Of a stretch of DNA of 64,000 nucleotides, positions 18,290 through 27,997 are shown one piece after another. Every line of letters begins with the position of its first letter. The stretch's first letter is position 1. The notes under the pieces were generated by a model. That model worked only from the letters and a program-made list of their open reading frames with translations, did no database searches and had not been told where the DNA came from. The stretch is from Enterobacter sp. kpr-6 (GTDB taxonomy: Bacteria > Pseudomonadota > Gammaproteobacteria > Enterobacterales > Enterobacteriaceae). Both the position numbers and the translations under genes were made by a program. The stretch lies in contig NZ_FOYH01000001.1 of assembly GCF_900116015.1 (NCBI RefSeq), positions 434,001 through 498,000 on the forward strand, given 5' to 3'.

Positions 18290-19942
18290 TTACGCGCTCA
18301 GCAGTTGCTGCATGTCCTGCTCAACGGTGGTCACCGAACGCAGACCAAATTTCTCGTTAAGCACCGCCAGCAGATCCGGCGTCAGGAAGCCAGGCGCGGT
18401 CGGGCCGGTCACAATATTGGTGACGCCGAGCGACAGCAGGGTTAACAGGATCACAATCGCTTTCTGTTCAAACCAGGAGAGCACCAGCGACAGCGGCAGG
18501 TCGTTCACGCCACAGCCCAGTTTTTCCGCCAGCGTGACGGCGAGGATGATCGCAGAGTAGGCATCGTTACACTGACCGGCATCCACCAGACGCGGCAGGC
18601 CTTCGATGTCGCCGAATTCCAGTTTGTTAAAGCGGTATTTACCGCAGGCCAGGGTCAGGATCAGGCAGTCATCCGGCACGCTGGTGGCGAAATCGGTGAA
18701 GTAGTTACGTTCGCCGCGTGCGCCGTCGCAGCCGCCGACGAGGAAGATGTGACGCAGTTTTTCACGGCTGACCAGGTCGATCAGGGTATCCGCCGCGCCA
18801 AGCAGCGTCTGGCGACCGAAGCCGACGGTGATCAGATGTTCGATTTCGCTGAACGGGAAGCCGCCCATCTCCTGCGCCTGCGCAATGATCGGGGCAAAAT
18901 CGTCGCCTTCGAGGTGGCTTACGCCCGGCCAGCCAACAATGCTGCGCGTCCAGATGCGGTCGTTATACGCGCCCACGGTCGGGTCGATGATGCAGTTGGA
19001 GGTCATGACAATCGGGCCCGGGAAGCGGGCAAATTCCACCTGCTGATTCTGCCAGCCGCTGCCGTAGTTACCGACCAGATGTTTAAATTTGCGCAGTTCC
19101 GGGTAACCGTGCGCAGGCAGCATTTCGCCGTGGGTATAGACGTTAACGCCGGTGCCTTCGGTTTGTTGCAGCAGGTTGTAGAGATCTTTTAAATCATGAC
19201 CGGAAATCAAAATACATTTTCCGGCAACGGCTTTCACGTTGACCTGGGTTGGCGTCGGGTGGCCGTAGGTTTCGGTTTCGCCCGCGTCCAGAATGCTCAT
19301 CACTTTGAAGTTCATCTGACCGATTTCCATGGAGCACTCAAGCAGCGCGTTCATGTCGGAAGGCCAGGTGCCGAGCCACGCCATGATTTTATGGTACTGG
19401 GCGTAGATGGCGTTGTCGTATTTGCCGAGCACGTGGGCGTGCTCCATGTAGGCCGCCGCCCCTTTCAGGCCGTACAGGCACAGCAGGCGCAGACCGAGAA
19501 TGTTTTCGCCGATGTCGGCTTTGTCTTTATTTGGCGTGAAGGCGTCGGCCTGGCGTTGCAGATCGCCCAGATCGTCGCTGACCAGTTGCAGATCGGCCAT
19601 CGGGTTATCCACCGACGCGGCAGGATCGATGCTCAGGCAGAGCGCTTTTAACGCTTCACGTTTAGCAATGGCTTCGCGGGCATAGCCCACAATGCGCGGG
19701 GAATCGAAGTTAACGTTGGTTAAGGTTGAGAAAAAGGCGCGTGGGGCAAAGTTATCAATATCATGATCGATAATGTCGTAATCGCGTGCTTTTACCGCCC
19801 AGGCGGACAGGCCTTGCAGCGCCGCAATCAGTAAATCCTGAAGGTCAGAGGTTTCGGCGGTTTTACCGCACATCCCCTGCGCGTATGAACAGCCGTTGCC
19901 AGCCGGGGTACGGATAGTTTGTTCACATTGCACACAAAACAT
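18290..19942 (-). CDS. hcp: Hybrid-cluster protein Hcp, NO reductase / S-nitrosylase
   Basis: Cytoplasmic iron-sulfur-oxygen enzyme reducing nitric oxide at low levels and linked to protein S-nitrosylation under anaerobic growth; 550 residues. The N-terminal cluster cysteines are C3, C6, C18 and C25. C-terminal hybrid-cluster motifs include [16 protein letters not shown] and ACGKYRFN. The start at 19942 gives MFCVQCEQT, the family N-terminus; an ATG at 19975 lies inside the operator region and is rejected. An NsrR-type palindrome precedes it. Confidence 0.96.
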   Translation of the reverse strand: MFCVQCEQTIRTPAGNGCSYAQGMCGKTAETSDLQDLLIAALQGLSAWAVKARDYDIIDHDIDNFAPRAFFSTLTNVNFDSPRIVGYAREAIAKREALKALCLSIDPAASVDNPMADLQLVSDDLGDLQRQADAFTPNKDKADIGENILGLRLLCLYGLKGAAAYMEHAHVLGKYDNAIYAQYHKIMAWLGTWPSDMNALLECSMEIGQMNFKVMSILDAGETETYGHPTPTQVNVKAVAGKCILISGHDLKDLYNLLQQTEGTGVNVYTHGEMLPAHGYPELRKFKHLVGNYGSGWQNQQVEFARFPGPIVMTSNCIIDPTVGAYNDRIWTRSIVGWPGVSHLEGDDFAPIIAQAQEMGGFPFSEIEHLITVGFGRQTLLGAADTLIDLVSREKLRHIFLVGGCDGARGERNYFTDFATSVPDDCLILTLACGKYRFNKLEFGDIEGLPRLVDAGQCNDAYSAIILAVTLAEKLGCGVNDLPLSLVLSWFEQKAIVILLTLLSLGVTNIVTGPTAPGFLTPDLLAVLNEKFGLRSVTTVEQDMQQLLSA

Positions 19943-19955
19943 GATCACACCTTTA

Positions 19956-19978
19956 AAGTTATATTTGAAATACATGTT
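19956..19978 (-). promoter_or_regulatory. NsrR-type operator upstream of hcp
   Basis: An 11-1-11 palindrome, AAGTTATATTT, G, AAATACATGTT, differs from the NsrR consensus AAGATGYATTT-N-AAATRCATCTT at three positions. Its position 14-36 bases before the hcp start overlaps a TATAAC that could be the -10 on the minus strand. NsrR represses hcp in E. coli. Confidence 0.72.
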
Positions 19979-20051
19979 AAAGGTTATGTCGGGGCTGGAT
20001 GGGTGAAAAGGGATTTCTGAGACAACTTACAGGGAGATTGATTTAGCGCAA

Positions 20052-20079
20052 CTTTGGCGGTAGCAGCCTACCGCCAAAG
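20052..20079 (-). terminator. Hairpin downstream of lysO
   Basis: A perfect 12-bp stem, CTTTGGCGGTAG at 20052-20063 and CTACCGCCAAAG at 20068-20079, begins six bases past the lysO stop. There is no T-run after it on the minus strand, so it may act as an mRNA stabiliser or an imperfect terminator. Confidence 0.6.
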
Positions 20080-20084
20080 GAGTA

Positions 20085-20984
20085 TCACGCGGAGAAAAAG
20101 GCCATCAGAATTGGCACCAGCAGGCTCAAAACAAAGCCGTGGACAATCGCCGCAGGGACCATCTCGAGTCCCCCGGTACGTTGCAGAACGGGCAGGGTGA
20201 AGTCCATCGACGTGGCTCCGCACAGTCCCAGCGCGGTTGAACGACTGCGACGAACCAGCGCCGGGATCAGCATAATGGCGATAAGCTCGCGCCCTAAATC
20301 GTTAAAGAAGGCGGCGCTGCCAATTACCGGGCCATAAGATTCGGTCAGCAGAATGCCGGAAAGGGAGTACCAGCCAAAACCGGAGGCCATGGCCAGGCCC
20401 GCTTTCAGCGGCAGATCGAGAACGAAAGCGTTAATGACGCCACCCGCCAGCGAACTGATCAGCACCACCACCGCCACAATCATTCCCCGGCGATTAAGTA
20501 CAATCTGTTTTAAGGTCATGCCGTTATTACGCAGTTGAATACCAATCAGGAACAGCAGGAAGATCAGCGTATATTCACTGGCTTCGCTGGCGTGCTGTAA
20601 AAATGCCAGCCCGCTTAAACCGACAACAAAACCGATAATCACCACGCCGCACAATTTCAGGGATTCGAGGGCCATCGCAATACGCGACGGCAGCTTTTCC
20701 TGCTGGTGGTTATGCCGCCAGGGAAGGGTGCGTTCAAGCCAGAATAATGCCGCGATATTACACAGCAAAATAACCACAATACTGACGGCGGAATAATGAA
20801 AAATAGCCAGCAGATTGGTCGCCAGATTATCCAGAAACGCCAGGCTTATTCCCATAAAAAATAGAATGACGTAAACAATCCAGCTTAATAAACGGTTAAT
20901 CAGTTTAAGCGCGGCAGTATGGTGCAGGGGAATAAGATATCCCACGATAAGTGGGACAAGAATAATTAACAGTCCGGAAAACAT
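20085..20984 (-). CDS. lysO: L-lysine exporter LysO
   Basis: Inner-membrane lysine (and thialysine) exporter, formerly YbjE; 299 residues. Eight or so hydrophobic segments are seen, and the family phrases SGFGWYSLSGILLTESYGP and CGATSMDFTLPVLQ are intact. The start at 20984 yields MFSGLLIILVPL, beginning with the first membrane segment; an in-frame ATG at 21074 would add 30 residues without matching E. coli. The divergent neighbour is ybjD. In E. coli aqpZ is next to this gene, but it is absent here. Confidence 0.94.
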   Translation of the reverse strand: MFSGLLIILVPLIVGYLIPLHHTAALKLINRLLSWIVYVILFFMGISLAFLDNLATNLLAIFHYSAVSIVVILLCNIAALFWLERTLPWRHNHQQEKLPSRIAMALESLKLCGVVIIGFVVGLSGLAFLQHASEASEYTLIFLLFLIGIQLRNNGMTLKQIVLNRRGMIVAVVVLISSLAGGVINAFVLDLPLKAGLAMASGFGWYSLSGILLTESYGPVIGSAAFFNDLGRELIAIMLIPALVRRSRSTALGLCGATSMDFTLPVLQRTGGLEMVPAAIVHGFVLSLLVPILMAFFSA

Positions 20985-21184
20985 GAACGGCCCAAATCCT
21001 TTGCATAAAATGTGATGGCAGCCAGACACACTACCCAATCGCGCGGGGGGAGTAAAGCGGCTAAAAACAGCCAAATATCAGGGGAATCAGTCAGCTTTAT
21101 AATCTGTCGGGTTATGCAAATTTTACTTTTTCCCGTCCCGCTATACTGTTTATTCAATGGAGCAGACTTCTGGCCGGAGGGCAT

Positions 21185-22843
21185 ATGATTCTGGAACGTG
21201 TTGAAATTGTCGGGTTTCGCGGCATCAACCGATTATCGTTAATGCTTGAGCAAAATAATGTGCTTATTGGTGAAAATGCCTGGGGTAAATCCAGCCTGCT
21301 GGATGCGCTGACGCTGTTACTGTCACCTGAGCCGGATCTTTATCATTTTGTCCGGGACGATTTCTGGTTCCCGCCGGGAGATATTCGGGGGCGGGAGCAT
21401 CATCTGCATATCATTTTGACCTTCCGTGAAACGGAGCCAGGCCGCCGCCACGCCCGCCGCTACAGGCCCCTGAGCGATTGCTGGGTGCCCGGCGACGATG
21501 GCCTGCACCGAATTTTCTACCGCCTGGAAGGGGAACTGGCGGGCGACGACAGCGTGATGACGCTGCGCGGTTTTCTGGATGACCAGGGGCATACGCTGCC
21601 GCTTGAAGATATCGACGAGCAGGCGCGCCATCTGGTGCGGTTAATGCCGGTTTTACGCCTGCGTGATGCGCGGTTTATGCGGCGCATTCGTAATGGTACG
21701 GTGCCGGAGGTGCCGGAAGTCGAAGTCACCGCCCGCCAGCTGGATTATCTCGCCCGCGAGCTGGTCACCCGGCCACAAAACCTTACCGACGGGCAGATCC
21801 GCCACGGCCTCGCGGCGATGGTACAACTGCTGGAGCACTATTTTGCCGAGCAGAGTAGCAGCCAGGCGCGGCACCGTTTGATGCGCCGCCACTCCCACGA
21901 TGAACAACGTAGCTGGCGTTATCTCGACATCATTAACCGCATGATCGACAAGCCCGGCGGGCGCAGCCACCGGGTGATTTTGCTCGGCCTGTTTTCCACG
22001 CTGTTGCAGGCGAAAGGGACTATTCGCCTCGACAGAGACGCCAGGCCGCTGCTGCTGATTGAAGATCCCGAAACCCGCCTGCACCCAATTATGCTCTCCG
22101 TTGCCTGGCATCTGCTAAATCTGCTGCCGCTTCAGCGGGTGACAACCACCAATTCCGGCGAACTGCTGTCGCTCACCCCGATGGAGCATGTCTGTCGGCT
22201 GGTGCGCGAGTCATCGCGCGTTGCCGCGTGGCGTCTGGGGCCGGGCGGAATGAATCCTGAAGACAGCCGCCGCATCGCGTTTCATATTCGCGCCAACCGC
22301 CCCTCGTCGCTGTTCGCCCGCTGCTGGCTGCTGGTGGAAGGTGAAACCGAAACCTGGGTGATCAACGAACTGGCGCGCCAGTGCGGGCATCACTTTGATG
22401 CGGAAGGGGTGAAAGTGATCGAATTTGCCCAGTCAGGGTTAAAACCGCTGATTAAATTTGCCCGGCGGATGGGCATCGAATGGCATGTGCTGGTCGACGG
22501 CGACGAGGCAGGGAAGAAATATGCGGCGACGGCCCGCAGCCTGCTGAATAACGACAGCGTCAGCGAGCGCGATCATCTGACTGCGCTGCCGGCGCTGGAT
22601 ATGGAGCATTTTATGTATCGCCAGGGCTTTGCCGGGGTTTATCACCGGGTGGCGCAACTGCCGGAAAACATTCCGATGAACATGCGCCGGGTGATTATCA
22701 AAGCCATTCATCGCTCGTCAAAACCGGATCTGGCGATTGAAGTGGCGATGGAGGCCGCCCGGCGCGGCGTGGAAGCGGTGCCGCCGCTGCTGCGTAATAT
22801 GTTCTCCCGCGTGCTGTGGCTGGCGCGCGGGCGGGCAGATTAG
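21185..22843 (+). CDS. ybjD: OLD-family ATPase/TOPRIM protein YbjD
   Basis: Predicted ATP-dependent nuclease-like protein, 552 residues. Walker A GENAWGKSS is at 29-37, the Walker B region LLLIEDPETRLHP near 295-308, and a C-terminal TOPRIM domain carries LLVEGETE and DGDEAGKK as its acidic metal-binding motifs. The architecture is that of the overcoming-lysogenisation-defect (OLD) nucleases. YbjD belongs to the core genome, and its cellular job is not established. The stop codon overlaps the convergent ybjX stop. Confidence 0.88.
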   Translation: MILERVEIVGFRGINRLSLMLEQNNVLIGENAWGKSSLLDALTLLLSPEPDLYHFVRDDFWFPPGDIRGREHHLHIILTFRETEPGRRHARRYRPLSDCWVPGDDGLHRIFYRLEGELAGDDSVMTLRGFLDDQGHTLPLEDIDEQARHLVRLMPVLRLRDARFMRRIRNGTVPEVPEVEVTARQLDYLARELVTRPQNLTDGQIRHGLAAMVQLLEHYFAEQSSSQARHRLMRRHSHDEQRSWRYLDIINRMIDKPGGRSHRVILLGLFSTLLQAKGTIRLDRDARPLLLIEDPETRLHPIMLSVAWHLLNLLPLQRVTTTNSGELLSLTPMEHVCRLVRESSRVAAWRLGPGGMNPEDSRRIAFHIRANRPSSLFARCWLLVEGETETWVINELARQCGHHFDAEGVKVIEFAQSGLKPLIKFARRMGIEWHVLVDGDEAGKKYAATARSLLNNDSVSERDHLTALPALDMEHFMYRQGFAGVYHRVAQLPENIPMNMRRVIIKAIHRSSKPDLAIEVAMEAARRGVEAVPPLLRNMFSRVLWLARGRAD

Positions 22844-23793
22844 CGCAGGACGTCGACAATCTGGCTTTGCAGGCTATCCTGTAAGGCGTAACGGCGGCGG
22901 TATTCCGCGCGTTTTTTGCTGGCAATCTCTTCCATCAGCTTGCGTGGCAGGGTGAGCGGCAGGGCGAAATTCCCGTTCGCGTCGTGCCCGCCGCCCAGCG
23001 AAAGCCAGAAGCTGTCGTAATCAGCGTGCAGTTTGCCCTGTTTTTTCTTGCGATAGCGCAGGCTTTTATAGATATGGGTGCTGTTGCTGACCGCCACAAT
23101 GTGCTGCACGGCGAGCTGAGTACCCAGCGCCATCGCCGCTTCCACCAGCAGGCGTTTCGGGAACAACCCGTGACAGGCTTTGGTCGCCTCCTGAATCCGT
23201 TGATGATCGACATGGGCTTTGGCTCCCTGCAGCCCGCCAATATAGAGCGTGTTACGGCCCTGGTAGTGGCACAGCGTGAAGGTCAGTTCTGCCAGCACGG
23301 TTTGCTGCGGATCGCAAAAAATCAGCGTGGCTTCACCCTCTTTATCCTGCATGGCTTCGGCACGCAGACGAATGCGGTATACCTGCTCGTCTTTGCCCGT
23401 GAGGTGCACTAACTCCGCGCCCTGACGGGAGAGGTAGCCGTTGAGCACCGCTGCAGGGAGTTGCTGCGTCAGGTGCTGGTAGTGCCAGTCCAGCGCGGCA
23501 ATGGCCGTCTGGCGATCGGTGTTCACCGACAGCCACGGGCGGTGCAGACGGCAGGGCAGGCCTGGCTGAGCATACAGTAACTGCAACAGACGCGGCTGCC
23601 GGGCGAGTGTCGTCATCCATTTTGCGGTACTGAGCGGGGTGAGCAGCGAGCGCAGCATAAATTTGCGCCGGTATGCCGGGTTTTGCCAGGCAAGGCCTGG
23701 AGTGAGCGCGCCTGAAACCAGGTGCTGAAAAAGTTGCCAGCCCGATGCGGGTTGCGGTAAAGCGGAGTGCGGTGTGTCGGTAACAGAAGACAT
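22840..23793 (-). CDS. ybjX: VirK/YbjX family protein (DUF535)
   Basis: DUF535-family protein related to YbjX and VirK; about 317 residues. Conserved-looking stretches are KFMLRSLLTPLSTAKWM, LPCRLHRPWL, YIGGLQGAKA and the end PLPRKLMEEIASKKRAEYRRRY-like region. In Salmonella relatives are PhoP-controlled and linked to envelope and antimicrobial-peptide phenotypes; nothing here proves the same role. The start is placed at 23793, where AGG lies about ten bases upstream, with ATG at 23808 as alternative. Its stop overlaps that of ybjD, and macA is divergent. Confidence 0.85.
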   Translation of the reverse strand: MSSVTDTPHSALPQPASGWQLFQHLVSGALTPGLAWQNPAYRRKFMLRSLLTPLSTAKWMTTLARQPRLLQLLYAQPGLPCRLHRPWLSVNTDRQTAIAALDWHYQHLTQQLPAAVLNGYLSRQGAELVHLTGKDEQVYRIRLRAEAMQDKEGEATLIFCDPQQTVLAELTFTLCHYQGRNTLYIGGLQGAKAHVDHQRIQEATKACHGLFPKRLLVEAAMALGTQLAVQHIVAVSNSTHIYKSLRYRKKKQGKLHADYDSFWLSLGGGHDANGNFALPLTLPRKLMEEIASKKRAEYRRRYALQDSLQSQIVDVLR

Positions 23794-23951
23794 GATAAAC
23801 CTGCGCATGTTGACGTTTTGTTCATTTCAACAAGCGCAGGCTTAACGCCACCTCAATGGAAAGCCACGATAAAATAAAGGTAGGGTTTCGTTGAGACGAG
23901 GTTTAGGTAGAATCGACACGAATTGTCGTCAGCTCAATAAGTGGAATTTTT

Positions 23952-25067
23952 ATGACCTTTAAGGGAAAACGCAAAACGGTGGTTTTGCTGCTGGCCGTAG
24001 TCGTGCTGATTGCCGGATTCTGGCTGTGGCGTCAGCTTAATGCGCCGCTGCCCCAGTATCAGACGCTGATTGTCCGGCCGGGCGATTTACAGCAAAGCGT
24101 GCTGGCAACGGGCAAACTGGATGCGTTGCGTAAAGTGGACGTGGGTGCGCAGGTGAGCGGGCAGCTTAGAACGCTGTCGGTGAGCATCGGCGACAAAGTC
24201 AAAAAAGATCAGCTATTGGGCGTTATCGATCCTGAACAGGCGCAAAACCAGATTAAAGAAGTGGAAGCCACGCTGATGGAGTTGCGGGCGCAGCGACGTC
24301 AGGCGGATGCCGAAAAACGGCTGGCGCAGGTGACGCTGACACGTCAGCAGCAACTGGCAAAAACGCAGGCTGTTTCACGGCAGGATCTGGATAAAGCCAT
24401 TACCGAACTGGCGGTAAAAGAGGCGCAGATTGGCACTATTGATGCGCAAATTAAACGCAATCAGGCGACGCTGGACACCGCGAAAACTAACCTGGATTAC
24501 ACCCGGATAGTCGCGCCGATGGCCGGAGAGGTCACTGAAATCACCACCCTGCAAGGGCAGACGGTGATCGCCGCGCAGCAGGCACCGAATATTCTGACCC
24601 TGGCGGACATGAGTACCATGCTGGTGAAAGCTCAGGTTTCGGAAGCGGATGTGATCCATTTGAAACCGGGGCAAAAAGCCTGGTTTACCGTGCTGGGCGA
24701 TCCGCTCACCCGCTATGAAGGCACCCTGAAAGATATCCTGCCGACGCCGGAAAAAGTGAATGACGCCATTTTTTATCATGCGCGCTTTGAAGTGCCGAAC
24801 CCGAAAGGTGTGCTGCGCCTGGAGATGACCGCGCAGGTGCACATCCAGCTTGCCGGTGTGAGTAATGTGCTGACGATCCCGCTGGCGGCGCTGGGCGATC
24901 CGATTGGCGATAACCGCTATAAAGTGACCCTCCTGCGTAACGGGGAAACCCGCGAGCGTGAAGTGACTATCGGCGCGCGTAATGACACCGATGTGGAGGT
25001 CACCAAAGGGCTTGAAGCGGGTGACGAAGTGGTTACCGGTCCGTTAGTACCTGGAGTGACGCCATGA
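23952..25067 (+). CDS. macA: Macrolide efflux periplasmic adaptor MacA
   Basis: Membrane-fusion protein linking MacB to an outer-membrane channel such as TolC; 371 residues. It has an N-terminal membrane anchor at about 9-27, a lipoyl half-domain with VGAQVSGQL and [14 protein letters not shown], a coiled-coil hairpin from about 95 to 180, the second lipoyl half [13 protein letters not shown], and a beta-barrel domain. The last codon overlaps the macB ATG by four bases (ATGA), so the two are translationally coupled. Confidence 0.95.
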   Translation: MTFKGKRKTVVLLLAVVVLIAGFWLWRQLNAPLPQYQTLIVRPGDLQQSVLATGKLDALRKVDVGAQVSGQLRTLSVSIGDKVKKDQLLGVIDPEQAQNQIKEVEATLMELRAQRRQADAEKRLAQVTLTRQQQLAKTQAVSRQDLDKAITELAVKEAQIGTIDAQIKRNQATLDTAKTNLDYTRIVAPMAGEVTEITTLQGQTVIAAQQAPNILTLADMSTMLVKAQVSEADVIHLKPGQKAWFTVLGDPLTRYEGTLKDILPTPEKVNDAIFYHARFEVPNPKGVLRLEMTAQVHIQLAGVSNVLTIPLAALGDPIGDNRYKVTLLRNGETREREVTIGARNDTDVEVTKGLEAGDEVVTGPLVPGVTP

Positions 25068-27010
25068 CGGCGCTGCTTGAGCTGCGCGATATTCATCGCA
25101 GCTATCCGTCCGGCGACGGGCAGGTGGACGTGCTAAAAGGGATTTCACTCAGCATCGACGCGGGCGAAATGGTGGCGATTGTTGGCGCGTCCGGCTCAGG
25201 CAAATCCACACTGATGAATATTCTCGGCTGCCTCGATAAAGCCACCTCCGGGCAGTATCGGGTGGCGGGCACCGACGTCGCGACCCTTGACGGCGATGCG
25301 CTGGCGAGGCTTCGCCGCGAACATTTTGGCTTTATCTTCCAGCGCTATCATTTGCTCTCACACCTGACCGCGGCGCAGAACGTCGAAGTCCCCGCCGTGT
25401 ATGCGGGCACCGGGCGTAAAGCGCGGCTGGAAAGGGCGCGGTCGTTACTGCAACGGCTGGGACTTGCCGATCGCGAAACCTATTCTCCGGCGCAGCTTTC
25501 TGGCGGTCAGCAGCAGCGCGTCAGTATCGCCCGTGCGCTGATGAACGGCGGGCAGGTGATCCTCGCCGATGAACCGACCGGGGCACTGGACAGCCATTCC
25601 GGGTTTGAAGTGATGTCGATCCTTCACCAGCTCCGCGATCAGGGCCACACGGTGATCATCGTGACGCACGATCCGCTGGTGGCGGCGCAGGCAGAACGCA
25701 TTATTGAGATCCGCGACGGGGAAATCATCAGTAATCCGCCGCCGGTAGCGAAAACACCACGCGGGCCAAAACCGCAGGTGAAAGCCACCGCAGAAAGCGG
25801 CTGGCAACAGTTCAGCAGCGGTTTTCGTGAAGCGCTGATCATGGCCTGGCGGGCGATGGCGGCGAATAAAATGCGCACCCTGTTGACCATGCTCGGCATT
25901 ATTATCGGCATTGCGTCGGTGGTGTCGATTGTGGTGGTCGGCGATGCCGCCAAGCAACTGGTGCTGGCGGATATCCGATCGATTGGCACCAATACCATCG
26001 ATATCTATCCCGGCAAGGATTTTGGTGATGACGATCCGCAATATCAGCAGGCGCTGAAATATGACGATCTGATTGCCATCCAGAAACAGCCGTGGGTCAG
26101 TTCGGCGACGCCTGCGGTCTCGCAAAATCTGCGCTTACGCTACGGTGGAACAGACGTGGCGGCGAGCGCCAACGGGGTCAGCGGCCAGTATTTTAATGTC
26201 TACGGCATGACGTTCAGCGAAGGGGCCACCTTTAACGACGAGCAGCTAAAAGGGCGCGCTCAGGTGGTTGTGCTCGACGCGAATACCCGCAGGCAACTGT
26301 TCCCCAACAAAGCGCGGGTAGTGGGTGAGGTGATTCTGGTGGGCAATATGCCTGCCACCGTGATTGGCGTGGCGCAGGAAAAACAAAGCATGTTCGGCAG
26401 CAGCAAAATCCTGCGCGTCTGGCTGCCGTACTCCACCATGTCCGGGCGCATTATGGGACAGTCGTGGCTGAACTCAATAACGGTGCGGGTGAACGAAGGC
26501 TACAGCAGCGACAGCGCGGAACTGCAACTCACACGACTCCTTTCGCTACGGCACGGCAAGAAAGATTTTTTCACCTGGAATATGGACGGCGTCTTGAAAA
26601 CCGCCGAAAAGACCACACGTACTCTTCAGCTGTTCCTGACGCTGGTGGCGGTGATTTCGTTGCTGGTGGGGGGCATTGGCGTGATGAATATCATGCTGGT
26701 GTCGGTGACCGAGCGGACGCGTGAAATTGGTATCCGCATGGCGGTCGGGGCCAGGGCCCGCGATGTGCTGTCGCAATTTTTAATCGAGGCGGTGCTGGTC
26801 TGTCTGGTGGGCGGGGCGCTGGGCGTGACACTCTCTATGCTGATTGCGCTGGCGCTGCAACTGGTGCTTCCCGGCTGGGAAATCGGTTTTTCACCGGTCG
26901 CGCTGTTGACGGCGTTTCTCTGTTCTACCTTTACCGGCGTGCTGTTCGGCTGGCTGCCAGCCCGTAATGCTGCCCGCCTTGATCCGGTTGACGCGCTGGC
27001 CCGTGAATGA
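25064..27010 (+). CDS. macB: Macrolide export ATP-binding/permease MacB
   Basis: Inner-membrane ABC exporter with ATPase and FtsX-type permease in one chain; 648 residues. Walker [10 protein letters not shown] is at 41-49; [15 protein letters not shown] and [12 protein letters not shown] follow. After a linker come one membrane helix (about 275-295), a large periplasmic domain, and three C-terminal helices with the FtsX phrase [28 protein letters not shown]. It exports macrolides and probably native substrates with MacA and TolC. Confidence 0.96.
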   Translation: MTALLELRDIHRSYPSGDGQVDVLKGISLSIDAGEMVAIVGASGSGKSTLMNILGCLDKATSGQYRVAGTDVATLDGDALARLRREHFGFIFQRYHLLSHLTAAQNVEVPAVYAGTGRKARLERARSLLQRLGLADRETYSPAQLSGGQQQRVSIARALMNGGQVILADEPTGALDSHSGFEVMSILHQLRDQGHTVIIVTHDPLVAAQAERIIEIRDGEIISNPPPVAKTPRGPKPQVKATAESGWQQFSSGFREALIMAWRAMAANKMRTLLTMLGIIIGIASVVSIVVVGDAAKQLVLADIRSIGTNTIDIYPGKDFGDDDPQYQQALKYDDLIAIQKQPWVSSATPAVSQNLRLRYGGTDVAASANGVSGQYFNVYGMTFSEGATFNDEQLKGRAQVVVLDANTRRQLFPNKARVVGEVILVGNMPATVIGVAQEKQSMFGSSKILRVWLPYSTMSGRIMGQSWLNSITVRVNEGYSSDSAELQLTRLLSLRHGKKDFFTWNMDGVLKTAEKTTRTLQLFLTLVAVISLLVGGIGVMNIMLVSVTERTREIGIRMAVGARARDVLSQFLIEAVLVCLVGGALGVTLSMLIALALQLVLPGWEIGFSPVALLTAFLCSTFTGVLFGWLPARNAARLDPVDALARE

Positions 27011-27029
27011 TTTCTGCGTAAAGCAAAGA

Positions 27030-27058
27030 AAAATGCCAGCCGCTGGCTGGCATTTTAG
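27030..27058. terminator. Bidirectional terminator between macB and cspD
   Basis: AAAATGCCAGC at 27030-27040 pairs with GCTGGCATTTT at 27046-27056. A-rich and T-rich flanks serve both convergent genes. Confidence 0.82.
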
Positions 27059-27086
27059 TGACAGGATGTACACAATAACTTAAGCG

Positions 27087-27320
27087 CTAAGCGACAGCTT
27101 CGACAGTGGCTTCAGCTTCAAGCGGGACGATGACGCTGGCGTGATTGCCTTTTGGCCCCTGGTGTACATCAAACCGGACGACCTGCCCGGCTTTGAGCGT
27201 TCTGTAACCATCCATCTGGATGGTGGAATAATGTGCGAAGATATCTTCGCCGCCGCCTTCAGGGCAGATAAAGCCAAACCCTTTAGCGTTGTTGAACCAC
27301 TTAACAGTACCCGTTTCCAT
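27087..27320 (-). CDS. cspD: Cold-shock-like protein CspD, replication inhibitor
   Basis: Cold-shock-domain protein of 77 residues (74 in E. coli). RNP1 reads KGFGFICP and RNP2 DIFAHYS, so single-strand nucleic acid binding is expected. E. coli CspD is induced in stationary phase, not by cold, and blocks replication. The start at 27320 gives METGTVKWFNN; a longer in-frame version to 27470 would use untranslated leader. It is divergent from clpS. Confidence 0.94.
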   Translation of the reverse strand: METGTVKWFNNAKGFGFICPEGGGEDIFAHYSTIQMDGYRTLKAGQVVRFDVHQGPKGNHASVIVPLEAEATVEAVA

Positions 27321-27648
27321 GCTTCGACATCCTTCGTAAATCTTATTCAAGTAAGATGGAATGAACCGGTGGCAGAGTCTGGGGGGTTGTATAAAACCTC
27401 GCCAACTCCCGACTGTACAATTTAGATAAATCAGACTTTGCGTCAAGCGTTTGGCACATCCGGGGCGCATGATTCAGTCAAAATTTTGAAGCAGTTAACG
27501 CAATTGAAGTGGTTTGTGACGGCCATCGCGGATGGCAACGATAGATGATAGTTATCTCACTTATGATGTAGATTCAAAGTGCATCTCAATTCAAGTTAAC
27601 AACGGTGTGCACGCCGTTGGAAACTTCAACCGACGATGAAGACGAGCG
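27321..27648. other. cspD-clpS divergent intergenic region
   Basis: This 328-bp gap has no gene. It must hold the promoters of cspD (minus) and clpSA (plus). An inverted repeat CAACGG (27600-27605) and CCGTTG (27614-27619) lies in the clpS leader, and GCCATCGCGGATGGC near 27523-27537 is another short palindrome. I cannot assign promoter boxes with confidence. Confidence 0.6.
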
Positions 27649-27969
27649 ATGGGCAAGAGTAATACGTGGTTAGATTTTGACCAACTGGCGGCCGATAAAC
27701 TGCGCGACGCGCTAAAACCGCCATCTATGTATAAAGTTATGTTAATGAACGATGATTACACGCCGATGGAATTTGTTATTGACGTGCTACAAAAGTTCTT
27801 TTCTTATGATGTAGAGCGCGCAACGCAATTGATGCTCACAGTTCACTATCATGGGAAAGCCATCTGCGGTGTGTTTACTGCAGAAGTTGCAGAAACGAAG
27901 GTGGCGATGGTGAATAAGTATGCCCAGGAAAATGAACATCCGTTGCTGTGTACGCAGGAACTCGCCTGA
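27649..27969 (+). CDS. clpS: ClpA adaptor ClpS (N-recognin)
   Basis: Adaptor that binds proteins with N-terminal Leu, Phe, Trp or Tyr and delivers them to ClpAP; 106 residues as in E. coli. The flexible N-terminal tail (about 1-25) is followed by the core, with [10 protein letters not shown] (residues about 34-43) and [20 protein letters not shown], which contain the pocket residues. clpA begins 28 bases downstream, forming an operon. Confidence 0.96.
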   Translation: MGKSNTWLDFDQLAADKLRDALKPPSMYKVMLMNDDYTPMEFVIDVLQKFFSYDVERATQLMLTVHYHGKAICGVFTAEVAETKVAMVNKYAQENEHPLLCTQELA

Positions 27970-27997
27970 TTAAGGCAAACTATTGAGGGGGTGCCCA

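Noticed and set aside
20038-20051. FNR-like TTGAT-TTAG-CGCAA upstream of hcp
   Set aside because: The second half has two mismatches and the distance from the likely hcp start does not fit a usual FNR position.
23884-23905. PhoP box (GGTTTC...GGTTTA) between ybjX and macA
   Set aside because: The two hexamers are 16 bp apart start to start, where a PhoP box needs 11, so it does not fit.
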